64,000 bases of DNA from Candidatus Fermentimicrarchaeum limneticum (GCA_013426015.1 CP058998.1:186001-250000), one strand, 5' to 3'; positions 7,949-15,579 are shown, counted from the stretch's first letter. The notes: a model not told the origin generated them from the sequence alone. Program-made: numbers and translations.

Positions 7949-10150
7949 TCACTTCAGGATTTTCTTTATTTCCGGGATGAAGCTGTCCCTGCTGCTTCTT
8001 GGCGTGTTGTAATACGCGTGAACAACCTTTCCGAAGTCAAAGAAGTTGGTTATCCCATTCTTGGCGAGATAGTCAAGTATGTGGACTCTCCTCCTGAACT
8101 CATCGCGCAGCTCCTCCTCGCTGAGGTTGAAAGTCTGGGCGTACTTGTTCAGGGTCTTTGAAGGATACTCCTCAACCTTTTCCAGCTCGCTCTTCCTTGA
8201 GTTGAATTCGTAAAGCACGTTAAGGAAACCCATCTCATCCCCCTCCTTCCAGAGATGAGCCCTCGCATCCGCGGGAATCTTGTCGCTTCCTATCATCTTT
8301 TCTATCTTGTCAGGCAGCTCACCCCTTGAGCGCCAGTTCATCTCAGCGCACTGGATTACCCTCCTCCTCTTCTCGGTGTCTGTGGAAAGCGTTATTATTA
8401 TGTCCAGCATGGAGAGCATATCTGTGGGCACCTTCATTGGCGGGCTGTGTACCCTCTTCACCACAGCAGTACCAATCTCCTTTGAATGAAGGGTTGTCAT
8501 GAATGAAATCCCCCAGTTCGCCCCAGAGAACAGCTCCCTTGCTTCCTTGCCCCTCAGCTCGCCGAGCACAATCCTGTCAGGCCTCATCCTCAGCGAGTTG
8601 GTTATCTGGTCCATGGAGGTTCTGAGCCTTGAGGTCTCCTCCCCCTTCCTCATCGCCTCCTCCTTCCTCTCCTTGTAAACCCCAATCAGCGGAATCCAGT
8701 TTATGAACTTGTCGTAGAAGCGCAGCTCGTTTATCTCCTCCTCAACGGATATCACCCTCTCGCCTGCAGGTATGAACACCAGCAGGGAGGACAGCAGCGA
8801 CGTCTTTCCTGTCGCGGGTGCCCCCGTGACTATGATCTGCGACTTCTTCAGCTCTATCGCCATCCACAGGAATGCTCCCAGTTCCGCGCTGACAGTCCCT
8901 ATGTTCATCATTTTTGTGAATGTCCACGGGTCGCTTCCGAAAAGCCTTATGTTTGCGGTTGCGCCTGTCAGGGCTGCTGGCGAAATCTGCGCGTGAAGCC
9001 TTGAGCCGTCAGGAAGCTGCGCGTCGACCACAGGGTGTATCATGTCAAGCGATTTTCCCAGCGGCCTCAGGATGGCATTCATCACTTTCTTGAAGGACCT
9101 GTCACCGGTGAAGCGCAGGTTTGTCATGCATCTCCCGTACTTCCTGTGGTATACAAGAATCTCCCTTAGGGGGTGGTCTATCTCTATCTCCTCCAGATTC
9201 TCCTTATCCCTCATCCAGAAGTACTCCACGGCACCGAAGCCGACCGTGTCAACCGCAACTATCTCTGCAATTGACTCCTTCTTCTCGGGATCGAGTGTGG
9301 GCTCCAGCCTGTTTAGTATGTCCCTCGCAATCAGCTTCACCTTGTTGAGCGCCTTATTCCTCATCTCCAGGTCAAAGTATTCCGGAGGAGCGAGGAAGGC
9401 TGAAAGATAGTCGTCAGCAAGTTTCATTATCGTAAAGTGCTTCACGTACTCCGCAAGCTTCCATTCATCAGAGAACAACTTCGGGAATCCCACGCAGTAC
9501 GCTCTTCCCAAATCCTCGATTTCATATATCCTGACCCTGCCGTACTCGTCAATAAGCTTCGCCTTCTTGTCCGGCGGGGGGAATTCAAGAATGTCGAATG
9601 AGAAAGGAGCCGAGAACCTCTTCTCTATGCTCTCCGGGGAAAGGTGCTCGCTGTACATTATTGTCGGAATCTTCTTGCCTTCACCTATGAAGTGAGGCTC
9701 GAATTTCTTCTCGTACAGCTCCTCGTCCTCATGCTCTTTCTTGGCTTCTGTGATATCCTCCTCAACTTCATAAACCTCAAGCGCATTGTACGGGCAGAAC
9801 GTAACGCAGATCGGGTTAGAAAGCTTCAGAGAAGAACAAAGGTCGCACTTAACGGCAACCTTAATCCCCTTCTTATTCCTCTTCAGCTTCACCCCACCTG
9901 TCTTGCATTCGGAGACGCACGCCCCGCAACCATCGCACTTCTCCGGTATTACCTGTATCACCCCGTTCTTGTCAACCTTCAAAGCGCTGTTCATGCACGA
10001 CTTAACACACACAGCGTATTTGGGGTTGCACTGGGTGCAGTAGTGCAGCTCCTCCCCGGATATGGAGAGCACTCCTTTTGGGCATACCTTTGTGCAGTAG
10101 TCGCAATGCGGCGCCTTGCACTTCTCCTCAATCCACCTGATCTTCTTCAT
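7949..10150 (-). CDS. polyferredoxin-fused type II/IV secretion ATPase (VirB11/TadA family)
   Basis: A 733-residue fusion. Residues 1-125 hold sixteen cysteines in four groups: 11/16/19/23, 38/41/48/52, 72/75/78/82 and 102/105/115/119. The third is the textbook CxxCxxCxxxC, so up to four [4Fe-4S] clusters are predicted. From about residue 230 a secretion ATPase follows: an N-terminal domain, Walker A GAPATGKTS (about 441), the Asp-box region VISVEEEINELR, Walker B RIVLGELRG (about 530) and the His-box TTLHSKE. It would energise the adjacent TadC-like platform. I know of no standard secretion ATPase with this domain order, so redox control of assembly is an inference. A TATA-like TTTTAAATG lies near 10195-10207. 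Confidence 0.9.
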   Translation of the reverse strand: MKKIRWIEEKCKAPHCDYCTKVCPKGVLSISGEELHYCTQCNPKYAVCVKSCMNSALKVDKNGVIQVIPEKCDGCGACVSECKTGGVKLKRNKKGIKVAVKCDLCSSLKLSNPICVTFCPYNALEVYEVEEDITEAKKEHEDEELYEKKFEPHFIGEGKKIPTIMYSEHLSPESIEKRFSAPFSFDILEFPPPDKKAKLIDEYGRVRIYEIEDLGRAYCVGFPKLFSDEWKLAEYVKHFTIMKLADDYLSAFLAPPEYFDLEMRNKALNKVKLIARDILNRLEPTLDPEKKESIAEIVAVDTVGFGAVEYFWMRDKENLEEIEIDHPLREILVYHRKYGRCMTNLRFTGDRSFKKVMNAILRPLGKSLDMIHPVVDAQLPDGSRLHAQISPAALTGATANIRLFGSDPWTFTKMMNIGTVSAELGAFLWMAIELKKSQIIVTGAPATGKTSLLSSLLVFIPAGERVISVEEEINELRFYDKFINWIPLIGVYKERKEEAMRKGEETSRLRTSMDQITNSLRMRPDRIVLGELRGKEARELFSGANWGISFMTTLHSKEIGTAVVKRVHSPPMKVPTDMLSMLDIIITLSTDTEKRRRVIQCAEMNWRSRGELPDKIEKMIGSDKIPADARAHLWKEGDEMGFLNVLYEFNSRKSELEKVEEYPSKTLNKYAQTFNLSEEELRDEFRRRVHILDYLAKNGITNFFDFGKVVHAYYNTPRSSRDSFIPEIKKILK

Positions 10151-10332
10151 AATACGACCGAGAAGAAAACCTCCCCATTACAGTTTATCTGCACACATTT
10201 AAAATCTTGAGGTTAATCTGAGGAAACCATACGAATCCTCTAGGCAACTACCCGGAGAATAGTTTTCTTTCGAAGCGCAGACCCGACCAAGCTTAGGCTT
10301 TGCAGAATAAGAAGAAACAGTTATCCGCAGGC

Positions 10333-10437
10333 CTAGTCCGCCTCCTCCTCATCCATCTCAGTATCCTCGTCCCGCTTCACATTTTTATCCACGTTCAATA
10401 ATTGTCTCATCTGACGAGGAGAGTAGAATAGTCCCAT
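10333..10437 (-). CDS. candidate small acidic protein, 34 aa
   Basis: Reads MGLFYSPRQMRQLLNVDKN, followed by a strongly acidic tail DEDTEMDEEEAD. A GGTGG Shine-Dalgarno lies five bases before the ATG, matching the spacing used by recognisable genes in this window. No family is recognised. The acidic tail is similar in style to C-termini of archaeal ribosome- or polymerase-associated proteins, but nothing more can be said. Confidence 0.45.
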   Translation of the reverse strand: MGLFYSPRQMRQLLNVDKNVKRDEDTEMDEEEAD

Positions 10438-10530
10438 TGTTTCCACCAACCGCAACTAAATTCCAGATCTCTTTATTATCCAATCGAAAAGTAGTTACAT
10501 AACTATATCCGCTCTGTTGTATATAACGCT

Positions 10531-10617
10531 ATGCACTCTGAGGTAAAAAATCTAACCCTCAAGCCAAAGCAAGTTGAACACACATCAGTTTATATACTCC
10601 CAATTCTACACTATTAA
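10531..10617 (+). CDS. weak candidate small ORF, 28 aa
   Basis: ATG ORF reading MHSEVKNLTLKPKQVEHTS and ending HY. There is no Shine-Dalgarno, but a TATA-like ACTATATCC at 10502-10510 lies about 25 bases upstream, as expected for a leaderless transcript. No family recognised. It may be chance. Confidence 0.2.
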   Translation: MHSEVKNLTLKPKQVEHTSVYILPILHY

Positions 10618-10735
10618 CAGTTCCTGTTTCTATGTAAAAGTAATAGGCAAGAGGGACTGTGGTAGAATACCGTTCCATTTGGCATATTGCTCTTAAACAA
10701 AAATAGGATGTAAACAATTACCAGTGGTGATCTAA

Positions 10736-10834
10736 GTGACTTCGATAAGAAGAGAATGCGTGTGCAGAGAATATCATGCATACATGGAAAGGTACGGCAG
10801 GAAGAAACAATTCAAGGTTTATGATGACGAGTAG
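10736..10834 (+). CDS. candidate small basic protein, 32 aa (GTG start)
   Basis: The GTG start is preceded by a perfect GGTGAT Shine-Dalgarno with four-base spacing, the same arrangement as the SAM synthetase gene. The product begins MTSIRRECVCREYHAYMERY and ends KKQFKVYDDE, with a C-x-C pair and a mixed basic/aromatic helix. The composition looks protein-like rather than random. No family recognised. Confidence 0.5.
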   Translation: MTSIRRECVCREYHAYMERYGRKKQFKVYDDE

Positions 10835-10860
10835 TTCAACCGAGATTAGTGGGGGATATC

Positions 10861-10989
10861 TTGTTGAGAACAAAAATAAATAGGCGAAGGAGACAATGCA
10901 GAACACAAGCAAGAAGGAGAAAAAGGAGCAGTTTTTCGTATATAGGAATTAACCGAAAACAAACGGATGGGGCGCATCATCACTACTAA
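10861..10989 (+). CDS. weak candidate arginine-rich ORF, 42 aa
   Basis: A TTG-initiated frame with two arginine clusters (NRRRRQC and QARRRRKRSS) and a GAHHHY end. GGGGGAT precedes the TTG by three bases. An alternative overlapping ATG frame at 10896-10952 (18 aa) has a GGAG three to four bases upstream. A/G-rich DNA encodes arginine and lysine by default, so either may be chance. Confidence 0.2.
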   Translation: MLRTKINRRRRQCRTQARRRKRSSFSYIGINRKQTDGAHHHY

Positions 10990-11039
10990 CTATCGAATAG
11001 GCTGTGCCTGCAGCTAAAGCAGGTTTGATGCATACGCTT

Positions 11040-11051
11040 CTTTAAATACGG
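11040..11051 (+). promoter_or_regulatory. TATA-box promoter in small-ORF island
   Basis: CTTTAAATACGG matches the window's TATA consensus. A start about 25 bases downstream would fall just before the AGGTG Shine-Dalgarno at 11071-11075, which serves the small ORF at 11081. Confidence 0.5.
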
Positions 11052-11080
11052 ACAACTGCCCAATCGGACGAGGTGCTATA

Positions 11081-11170
11081 ATGAGTTGCTTTTCCAAACA
11101 AAGAAAAAGAAGGGATGAGAAACGAGCGAGAAAGATGGCAGAAAAGAGGAGTTTTAGGGGACGCAGATAA
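11081..11170 (+). CDS. candidate small arginine/lysine-rich protein, 29 aa
   Basis: The ATG has an AGGTG Shine-Dalgarno five bases upstream and a good TATA box about 35 bases upstream. The product, MSCFSKQRKRRDEKRARKM and onward, is almost entirely basic. An overlapping +1 frame from ATG 11115 to 11243 (42 aa) lacks a good Shine-Dalgarno. It encodes a better amphipathic helix (GDADKLFRAAEKLEVMLATG), so which frame is used is uncertain. Confidence 0.4.
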   Translation: MSCFSKQRKRRDEKRARKMAEKRSFRGRR

Positions 11171-11250
11171 ACTATTCCGAGCTGCCGAGAAACTGGAAGT
11201 TATGCTTGCAACAGGTCTACCTGAGGAAAGCTTAACAAAGTGAGCGGGAA

Positions 11251-11431
11251 ATCCCACATTCTTCAGAAGTGGGATGAGAGCGAACATTTATATATATCTG
11301 CCATCTCATAATATCCTCAGTACGTTGGGGCACAACGGAACTAAAAGCCTGTTGGAGTCTGGAACAAAAGTTTCGGCTGTGAATCAGGAAGCACACGCCT
11401 TTCAAGGGTGGGAGCATGTCACTATATTATA
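11251..11431 (+). mobile_element. TnpB-derived miniature element (IS200/IS605 type relic)
   Basis: A hairpin ATCCCAC...GTGGGAT at 11251-11275 with an inner TTC/GAA stem is followed by a TATA-like CATTTATATATA. Next comes a frame encoding only the C-terminal tail of an archaeal TnpB (GHNGTKSLLESGTKVSA, then VNQEAHAFQGWEHV). The N-Q-E-A/S-x-A/D-F tail is typical of TnpB and parallels NQESPDLFAESV in the intact copy at 43332. The segment ends with GGGTGGGAGCATGTCAC, resembling the right end of the deleted element at 27448 (GGTGGAGCATGCCAC on its strand). No transposase is present. Confidence 0.6.
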
Positions 11432-11553
11432 AATATGCCAAGTATGAGAGAAGTGGTTTTTTGGCAGAAACATGCAGTGGTTGTTGCCCACTATGTGGTT
11501 TAGAAGAAACCGAGAAACTAGAGAAGAAAGCAGCAAAAAAGAAGAAGAAATAA
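11416..11553 (+). CDS. candidate small cysteine-cluster protein, 45 aa
   Basis: Starts MSLYYKYAKYERSGFL, contains a C-x-x-C-C-x-x-C knuckle (ETCSGCCPLCG) suited to one zinc ion, and ends in a lysine-rich tail. A GGGTGGG lies three bases before the ATG but belongs to the right end of the miniature element, so the element may have supplied the ribosome-binding site. Its stop directly abuts the convergent arrestin-like gene. No family recognised. Confidence 0.45.
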   Translation: MSLYYKYAKYERSGFLAETCSGCCPLCGLEETEKLEKKAAKKKKK

Positions 11554-11997
11554 TCAGACCACATTCAGCTGAACCGTCCTGTTTATGTCAATAGACATTG
11601 GTATGTCCAGCGAGGCTTTGAGATACCATCTAATTGGGGATGGCGTAAGCCCAAGGCTCTGCGCTACTCCGACTACGGTGGCAGCAGCCCCTTCAAGCTT
11701 TTGGGGCTCTGGCGTCTTTGGCAGTGCAATCTCAAATGGATATTCCTGACCCCTATACTCCTTCTCCCCGTCTAGGTTTAGGGTGAACTTGTGCACTATC
11801 TCCTTCTGCCTTGTGGTGGTACTCCTGACTTTCTTATACCCCCCTTCCCTTTCACCCCACAGCTCCAGCCTAAGCGCATTTGCCTTTTTCGGGGAGCTCA
11901 GCTCAAGTTTGACGGTTCCCCTCACAGTGTCGCCTAGTGAGTAGTTCACCTTATCCACGACAATATCCATCCTCCCTTCGCCAATCCCAAATACCAT
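11554..11997 (-). CDS. arrestin-fold protein (Spo0M-like)
   Basis: 147 residues with the beta-sandwich pattern of arrestin-like/Spo0M proteins: DIVVDKVNYSLGDTVRGTVKLEL at the N-terminus, LRLELWGERE, the EYPFEIALPKTPEPQ stretch and a final WYLKASLDIPMSIDINRTV strand pair. Such proteins are cytosolic scaffolds, and the archaeal role is unknown. The upstream TTTTTAAATATAA element is shared divergently with the VirB2-like gene. Confidence 0.7.
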   Translation of the reverse strand: MVFGIGEGRMDIVVDKVNYSLGDTVRGTVKLELSSPKKANALRLELWGEREGGYKKVRSTTTRQKEIVHKFTLNLDGEKEYRGQEYPFEIALPKTPEPQKLEGAAATVVGVAQSLGLTPSPIRWYLKASLDIPMSIDINRTVQLNVV

Positions 11998-12026
11998 GCT
12001 CCCACCGCTTACAATTTAATCACATT

Positions 12027-12040
12027 ATTTTTAAATATAA
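12027..12040 (+). promoter_or_regulatory. TATA-box promoter of VirB2-like gene
   Basis: ATTTTTAAATATAA lies about 30 bases before the GGAGGTG Shine-Dalgarno (12058-12064) of the gene at 12070. It is one of the strongest promoter/SD combinations in the window. Confidence 0.6.
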
Positions 12041-12069
12041 CGTTCCAATTAATAGTAGGAGGTGGGATT

Positions 12070-12390
12070 ATGAAGGCAAAGGCGTTACTACTGCTGTTAT
12101 GGCTGGGCATTGCTTCCGCGCAACAGGCAACGGTTACCCCACGGGATGCGCTCTGTCCCGTAATAACCCTTCTGAGGCAGATTGGAGTATTCGTTGCAAT
12201 AATCATGCTCTCATGGGCAGGAATAAGCTTCATGACTTCCGGAAACGACCCCATGAAGCACAAAGAGGCGCAGAATAGGCTGGAGTATGTATTCATAGGG
12301 ATATTAATTCTGATAATGGCGTTCTACATAGTCGCAAAGATGTTTGCAGGAGTGAACGTACTGAGCGGTGGAGACTGCCCTTGGGTTTAG
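12070..12390 (+). CDS. small VirB2/TrbC-like membrane protein
   Basis: 106 residues: a Sec signal peptide with an A-S-A cleavage site (about residue 17), a mature domain with two transmembrane helices (IGVFVAIIMLSWAGISFM and VFIGILILIMAFYIVAKMF) and a polar loop SGNDPMKHKEAQNRLE between them. This topology and the charged loop match VirB2/TrbC pilins of type IV secretion. Two cysteines (C-P near the start of the mature part and C-P-W at the end) could form a disulphide. Strong TATA and Shine-Dalgarno suggest abundant expression. No other VirB gene is adjacent. Confidence 0.7.
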   Translation: MKAKALLLLLWLGIASAQQATVTPRDALCPVITLLRQIGVFVAIIMLSWAGISFMTSGNDPMKHKEAQNRLEYVFIGILILIMAFYIVAKMFAGVNVLSGGDCPWV

Positions 12391-12416
12391 ATTCTTCAAG
12401 GTAGAAAAACAGTCCG

Positions 12417-13427
12417 CTACAGGAAAAAGGAGTTGCCGTCCTTCACAATTTCCACTTTCCTTTCCTTTGTGATACTCCCTATGGCATAAGCTTTCTGCCC
12501 GTGTCTCCCGAATATGTCAATCACTTTCTTTGCATCCCCCCTGCCGACAACCACGCAGAAACCGATGCCCATGTTGAATGTGGAATACATCTTACCATAA
12601 TCCAGGCCTGCCTTCTTCCTTAACTCCTCGAATATCGGCTTTGGCTTTGGCATGTTGTCAAGCAGGAAGCCCCTCCTGGCGAAGTTTCCTATCCTCATGA
12701 GCTTTGAGAACGCCCCTCCGGTTATATGCGCCAGTCCGTGCACCTTGCATTTCTTCACAACCTCCATGACAGGCTTCACGTATATCCTTGTCGGGCTCAG
12801 CAATTCCTTAGCCCACTCATTCATGTCCAGAACCTTCCTTGCGAGTGTGTAACCATTAGAATGCAGACCGGAGCTTTCCACCCCTATGACGACATCACTA
12901 GTCTTCATCAATCCCCCAGTTATCGGACCTCCCTTCCCAACAATGCCGATGCATGTTGCCGCAAGGTCAAATCCGTTGGTGTGGAACCCGCTGAAGTCCA
13001 AACCTGGCTTTATCATGTCCGGTAATATTGCTGTTTCACCCCCAACTATGGCAACTCCTGCCTCCTGAGCACCGTCAACAAGCCCCTTCATTATGGAGGA
13101 AACAAGCTCCTCATCCTCCTGCTGCAGTGCAATGTAGTCAACAAGTGCAGTAGGTCTTGCACCAACGCATATTATGTCGTTGACATTCATGGCGATGCAG
13201 TCTATTCCCACCGTGTCATACTTCTTGAGGAACTGTGCGATAAGCACCTTACTTCCAACCCCGTCAGTATGGATTGCAATAGTCTCCTTGCCTGCTTTCA
13301 CCAAGCCTGCGTAATGGCCAAATACCGGAAGAACCTCGCTGCTGTGGGTTTTGGAGATGAGCTCATGTATGGATGTATGAATCCCCTTCACTCTGCTCAC
13401 GTCAACGCCGGCTTCCCTATAATCCAT
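12417..13427 (-). CDS. purM: phosphoribosylformylglycinamidine cyclo-ligase (AIR synthetase)
   Basis: 336 residues catalysing ATP-dependent closure of FGAM to AIR in purine synthesis. It starts MDYREAGVDVSRVKG and shows HTDGVGSKVLIA, DCIAMNVNDIICVGARP (catalytic and ATP-binding Asp/Asn), AIVGGETAILPDM and SSGLHSNGYTLAR. GGTGG lies four bases before the ATG. It is the third gene of a leftward purB-DUF89-purM operon, eight bases after the DUF89 stop. Confidence 0.95.
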   Translation of the reverse strand: MDYREAGVDVSRVKGIHTSIHELISKTHSSEVLPVFGHYAGLVKAGKETIAIHTDGVGSKVLIAQFLKKYDTVGIDCIAMNVNDIICVGARPTALVDYIALQQEDEELVSSIMKGLVDGAQEAGVAIVGGETAILPDMIKPGLDFSGFHTNGFDLAATCIGIVGKGGPITGGLMKTSDVVIGVESSGLHSNGYTLARKVLDMNEWAKELLSPTRIYVKPVMEVVKKCKVHGLAHITGGAFSKLMRIGNFARRGFLLDNMPKPKPIFEELRKKAGLDYGKMYSTFNMGIGFCVVVGRGDAKKVIDIFGRHGQKAYAIGSITKERKVEIVKDGNSFFL

Positions 13428-13435
13428 CCAACCAC

Positions 13436-14242
13436 CTACACAACTTTAACTACGCCCGCTCCTGGCTTTACGCCAAGACTCGAGGCTATTATATCACATC
13501 TTTTAACCTTCAGCATAAATATAATATCCGTGGGGTTGCCTTCACTCAGGGTCACCCATCCCGCATGCCCCTTTGAGATTATGAGCGGATGTTTTTTCCC
13601 AGCTGCATAACCGTATTTGTCGAACTTCTCAATTTCTGCGAATTTATCAATGCCAGCCTCTCTTGCGTCATCCTCAGTTGCGTCGTTGCTCATCGGGGCT
13701 GCCCTCACGACATACCTCACCTTCTTTCCTCTCCTCCACAGCTCCTCTACGAGAAATCTATCGAAGAAAACTTCCCCTGCGTTATCCGCAACGTAGGTTA
13801 TGTCATCATGTTTGTTGATCAATTCAACCGCCTCCGCCCTGTCGTCTACGTCAAGCGGTGCCTGCAATGCCTTCTTTGCGGTTGAAACTGCTTCGTTCTT
13901 CTCCAAATGCAGCAAGTCCAGAGCATTCCCGGCAAGGGCAATCTTCATCGAATCCTCCAAACTATCCGCTTTCAGGCCGTTGCATATCCCCCTCGCCCTG
14001 TTGTTCATCTCCTCCTTCAACTGCTTGAAATAATCCCTGCCCCCTGCAGCCTTCCTGACAATCTCCTCCATTCCAGTTGCAAGCTGCGAGTAAGGGTCAT
14101 TTTCAAGAGAAAAGTTTTTTGCAAGGTGCTTGCGGAGTTTCTTCACCGTCTCTTCTTTCTCATCCCCAGAAATTCCCGCTAGCTCAAGCTCCTCCTCAAA
14201 AATCCTGAGAAGACACCCCTCGCATTTGCTTCGGGCTTTCAT
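13436..14242 (-). CDS. DUF89/ARMT1-like metal-dependent phosphatase
   Basis: 268 residues of the DUF89 damage-control phosphatase family in its small archaeal form. It has an N-terminal C-x-x-C (SKCEGCLLR), VADNAGEVFFDRFLVEEL with the metal-binding Asp-Asn, and an ISKGHAGWVTLSEG loop. Relatives hydrolyse damaged or side-product sugar phosphates. The ATG overlaps the purB stop (ATGA), and purM follows, so it is embedded between two purine genes and may clear a reactive pathway by-product. That role is inferred from position only. Confidence 0.85.
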   Translation of the reverse strand: MKARSKCEGCLLRIFEEELELAGISGDEKEETVKKLRKHLAKNFSLENDPYSQLATGMEEIVRKAAGGRDYFKQLKEEMNNRARGICNGLKADSLEDSMKIALAGNALDLLHLEKNEAVSTAKKALQAPLDVDDRAEAVELINKHDDITYVADNAGEVFFDRFLVEELWRRGKKVRYVVRAAPMSNDATEDDAREAGIDKFAEIEKFDKYGYAAGKKHPLIISKGHAGWVTLSEGNPTDIIFMLKVKRCDIIASSLGVKPGAGVVKVV

Positions 14243-15579
14243 CCCCTCTTCAGCTCCCTCAGCGCTCTGCCGACTATCTCCGCAGCCTCACCTATGTACG
14301 TGTTGGGGTCGAATGCATCTTCAAGCTCCTTCTCATTCAGATATTTTGTTATGTCCCTGTTCTCGCTCAGAGCCTCCTTCAGGTGCTTGCCTTCCTTGAA
14401 AGCCTTTATGCTGGCCTTCCTGAGCAACTCATGAGCTTCCTGCCTGCTCATCCCTTTGTGGGCGAGCAGAATCATAAGTCTTTCGGCCATTATCTGCCCC
14501 TTGCTGAGCTCTATATTCTTCCTTATGTTCTCTGGGAAGAACTCCAGCCCGACAAGTATGTCTATCATTTCATTGAGCATGAAGTTTGCCACTATGAATG
14601 ATTCAGGAATGATGAATCTCTCGTTTGCAGAGTTAGTCAAATCCCTCTCGTGCTCAAGCGCTATGTTCTCAAGCGCAACAGAAACGTCAGCGCGCAGCAG
14701 CCTCGCAAGGCTGCATATCCTCTCGCACCTGTGCGGGTTCCTCTTGTGAGGCATGGTGGAGCTGCCGACCTGCTTCCTCCCGAAAGGCTCTGCAATCTCC
14801 ATTATCTCGGTCCTCTGCAGGTTCCTTATCTCCTTTGCTATCTTCTCAAGGGTGCAGCCAATCAGCGAGAGAACAAACAAAACTTCCGCATGTCTGTCCC
14901 GCTGGATGACCTGGTTTGTTACAAGCGCAGGCTCGATGCTCAATTCCCTCATGACATAATCCTGAATCCTGTGCCCCTCCCTGCCGAACGTTGACATCGT
15001 TCCAACAGCGCCGCTCATCTTCCCAATCAGCATCCTCTCCTTCGCCTGCTCAAGTCGTTTCTGGTGCCTGCCAATCTCGCTTGCGTACAGCACGAATTTC
15101 ATCCCATAGGTTGTTGGCACGGCATGCTGGCCATGTGTCCTGCCTATGCAGACCATCTTCCTGTTCTCATCAGCAAGCACGAGCAGAATCTGCTTAACGT
15201 GGGCAAGCTTCGCCTCAATTATCTTTATCGCATCCCTCAGGATGAGCGCATGTGCAGTATCCTCTATATCATAGCTTGTCGCCCCAAGATGAACGTACTT
15301 GCCTGCGTCACCGCTGCAAACCTCACTCAATGCCTTGACCATTGCCATGAGGTCATGGTCTATCTCCCTTTCAATCTCCTTGACTCTCTCAAGCTTGACA
15401 TACTTCAGGTTCGCCTTCTTGTCAATCTCAGCGGCTGCGCTTCGCGGTATCCTTCCAACCTTGCCCTCTGCTTTTGCCAACGCACTTTCAACCATCAGCC
15501 ACTTGGCAAGCTTGTTCTCCTCGTCAAATAGTGCGTTCATCTCGCTTTTGTACCTCAAATCTAAGGGTGAAACGGCCAT
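14239..15579 (-). CDS. purB: adenylosuccinate lyase
   Basis: 446 residues of the fumarase/aspartase superfamily. It contains the signature loop GSSTMPHKRNPHRCE (about residues 278-292), TSYDIEDTAHAL in place of the usual TSxDxxDTA, and GRTHGQHAVPTT with the catalytic His. It cleaves SAICAR and adenylosuccinate. AAGGTGG sits four bases before the ATG. The start is divergent from the hexulose-phosphate synthase operon across about 75 bases of AT-rich promoter DNA. Confidence 0.95.
   Translation of the reverse strand: MAVSPLDLRYKSEMNALFDEENKLAKWLMVESALAKAEGKVGRIPRSAAAEIDKKANLKYVKLERVKEIEREIDHDLMAMVKALSEVCSGDAGKYVHLGATSYDIEDTAHALILRDAIKIIEAKLAHVKQILLVLADENRKMVCIGRTHGQHAVPTTYGMKFVLYASEIGRHQKRLEQAKERMLIGKMSGAVGTMSTFGREGHRIQDYVMRELSIEPALVTNQVIQRDRHAEVLFVLSLIGCTLEKIAKEIRNLQRTEIMEIAEPFGRKQVGSSTMPHKRNPHRCERICSLARLLRADVSVALENIALEHERDLTNSANERFIIPESFIVANFMLNEMIDILVGLEFFPENIRKNIELSKGQIMAERLMILLAHKGMSRQEAHELLRKASIKAFKEGKHLKEALSENRDITKYLNEKELEDAFDPNTYIGEAAEIVGRALRELKRG

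Larger units (their letters stand above)
10151..11553. other. gene-poor island with small ORFs and a transposon relic
   Basis: About 1.4 kb with no ORF of conventional size and base composition richer in A than its neighbours. It holds the promoter of the ferredoxin-ATPase gene (about 10195-10207), several small ORFs with Shine-Dalgarno or TATA support (listed separately), a hairpin CCTGC/GCAGG near 11009-11025, and a TnpB-derived miniature element. No tRNA cloverleaf or recognisable structured RNA was seen by eye. Segments 10210-10332 and 10618-10735 contain nothing I can support. Confidence 0.6.

Noticed and set aside
10209-10330. Open minus-strand frame of about 44 codons
   Set aside because: It has no start codon other than CTG, unusual composition, and no ribosome-binding site at a convincing distance.
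10718-10912. 64-codon hydrophobic ORF on the minus strand
   Set aside because: It is antisense to A/G-rich DNA, which reads as hydrophobic residues on the other strand. There is no Shine-Dalgarno, and better-supported small ORFs occupy the plus strand.
11471-11590. Alternative ATG frame starting MQWLLPTMW after a TATA-like sequence
   Set aside because: It runs into the convergent arrestin gene and is less protein-like than the overlapping cysteine-cluster frame.
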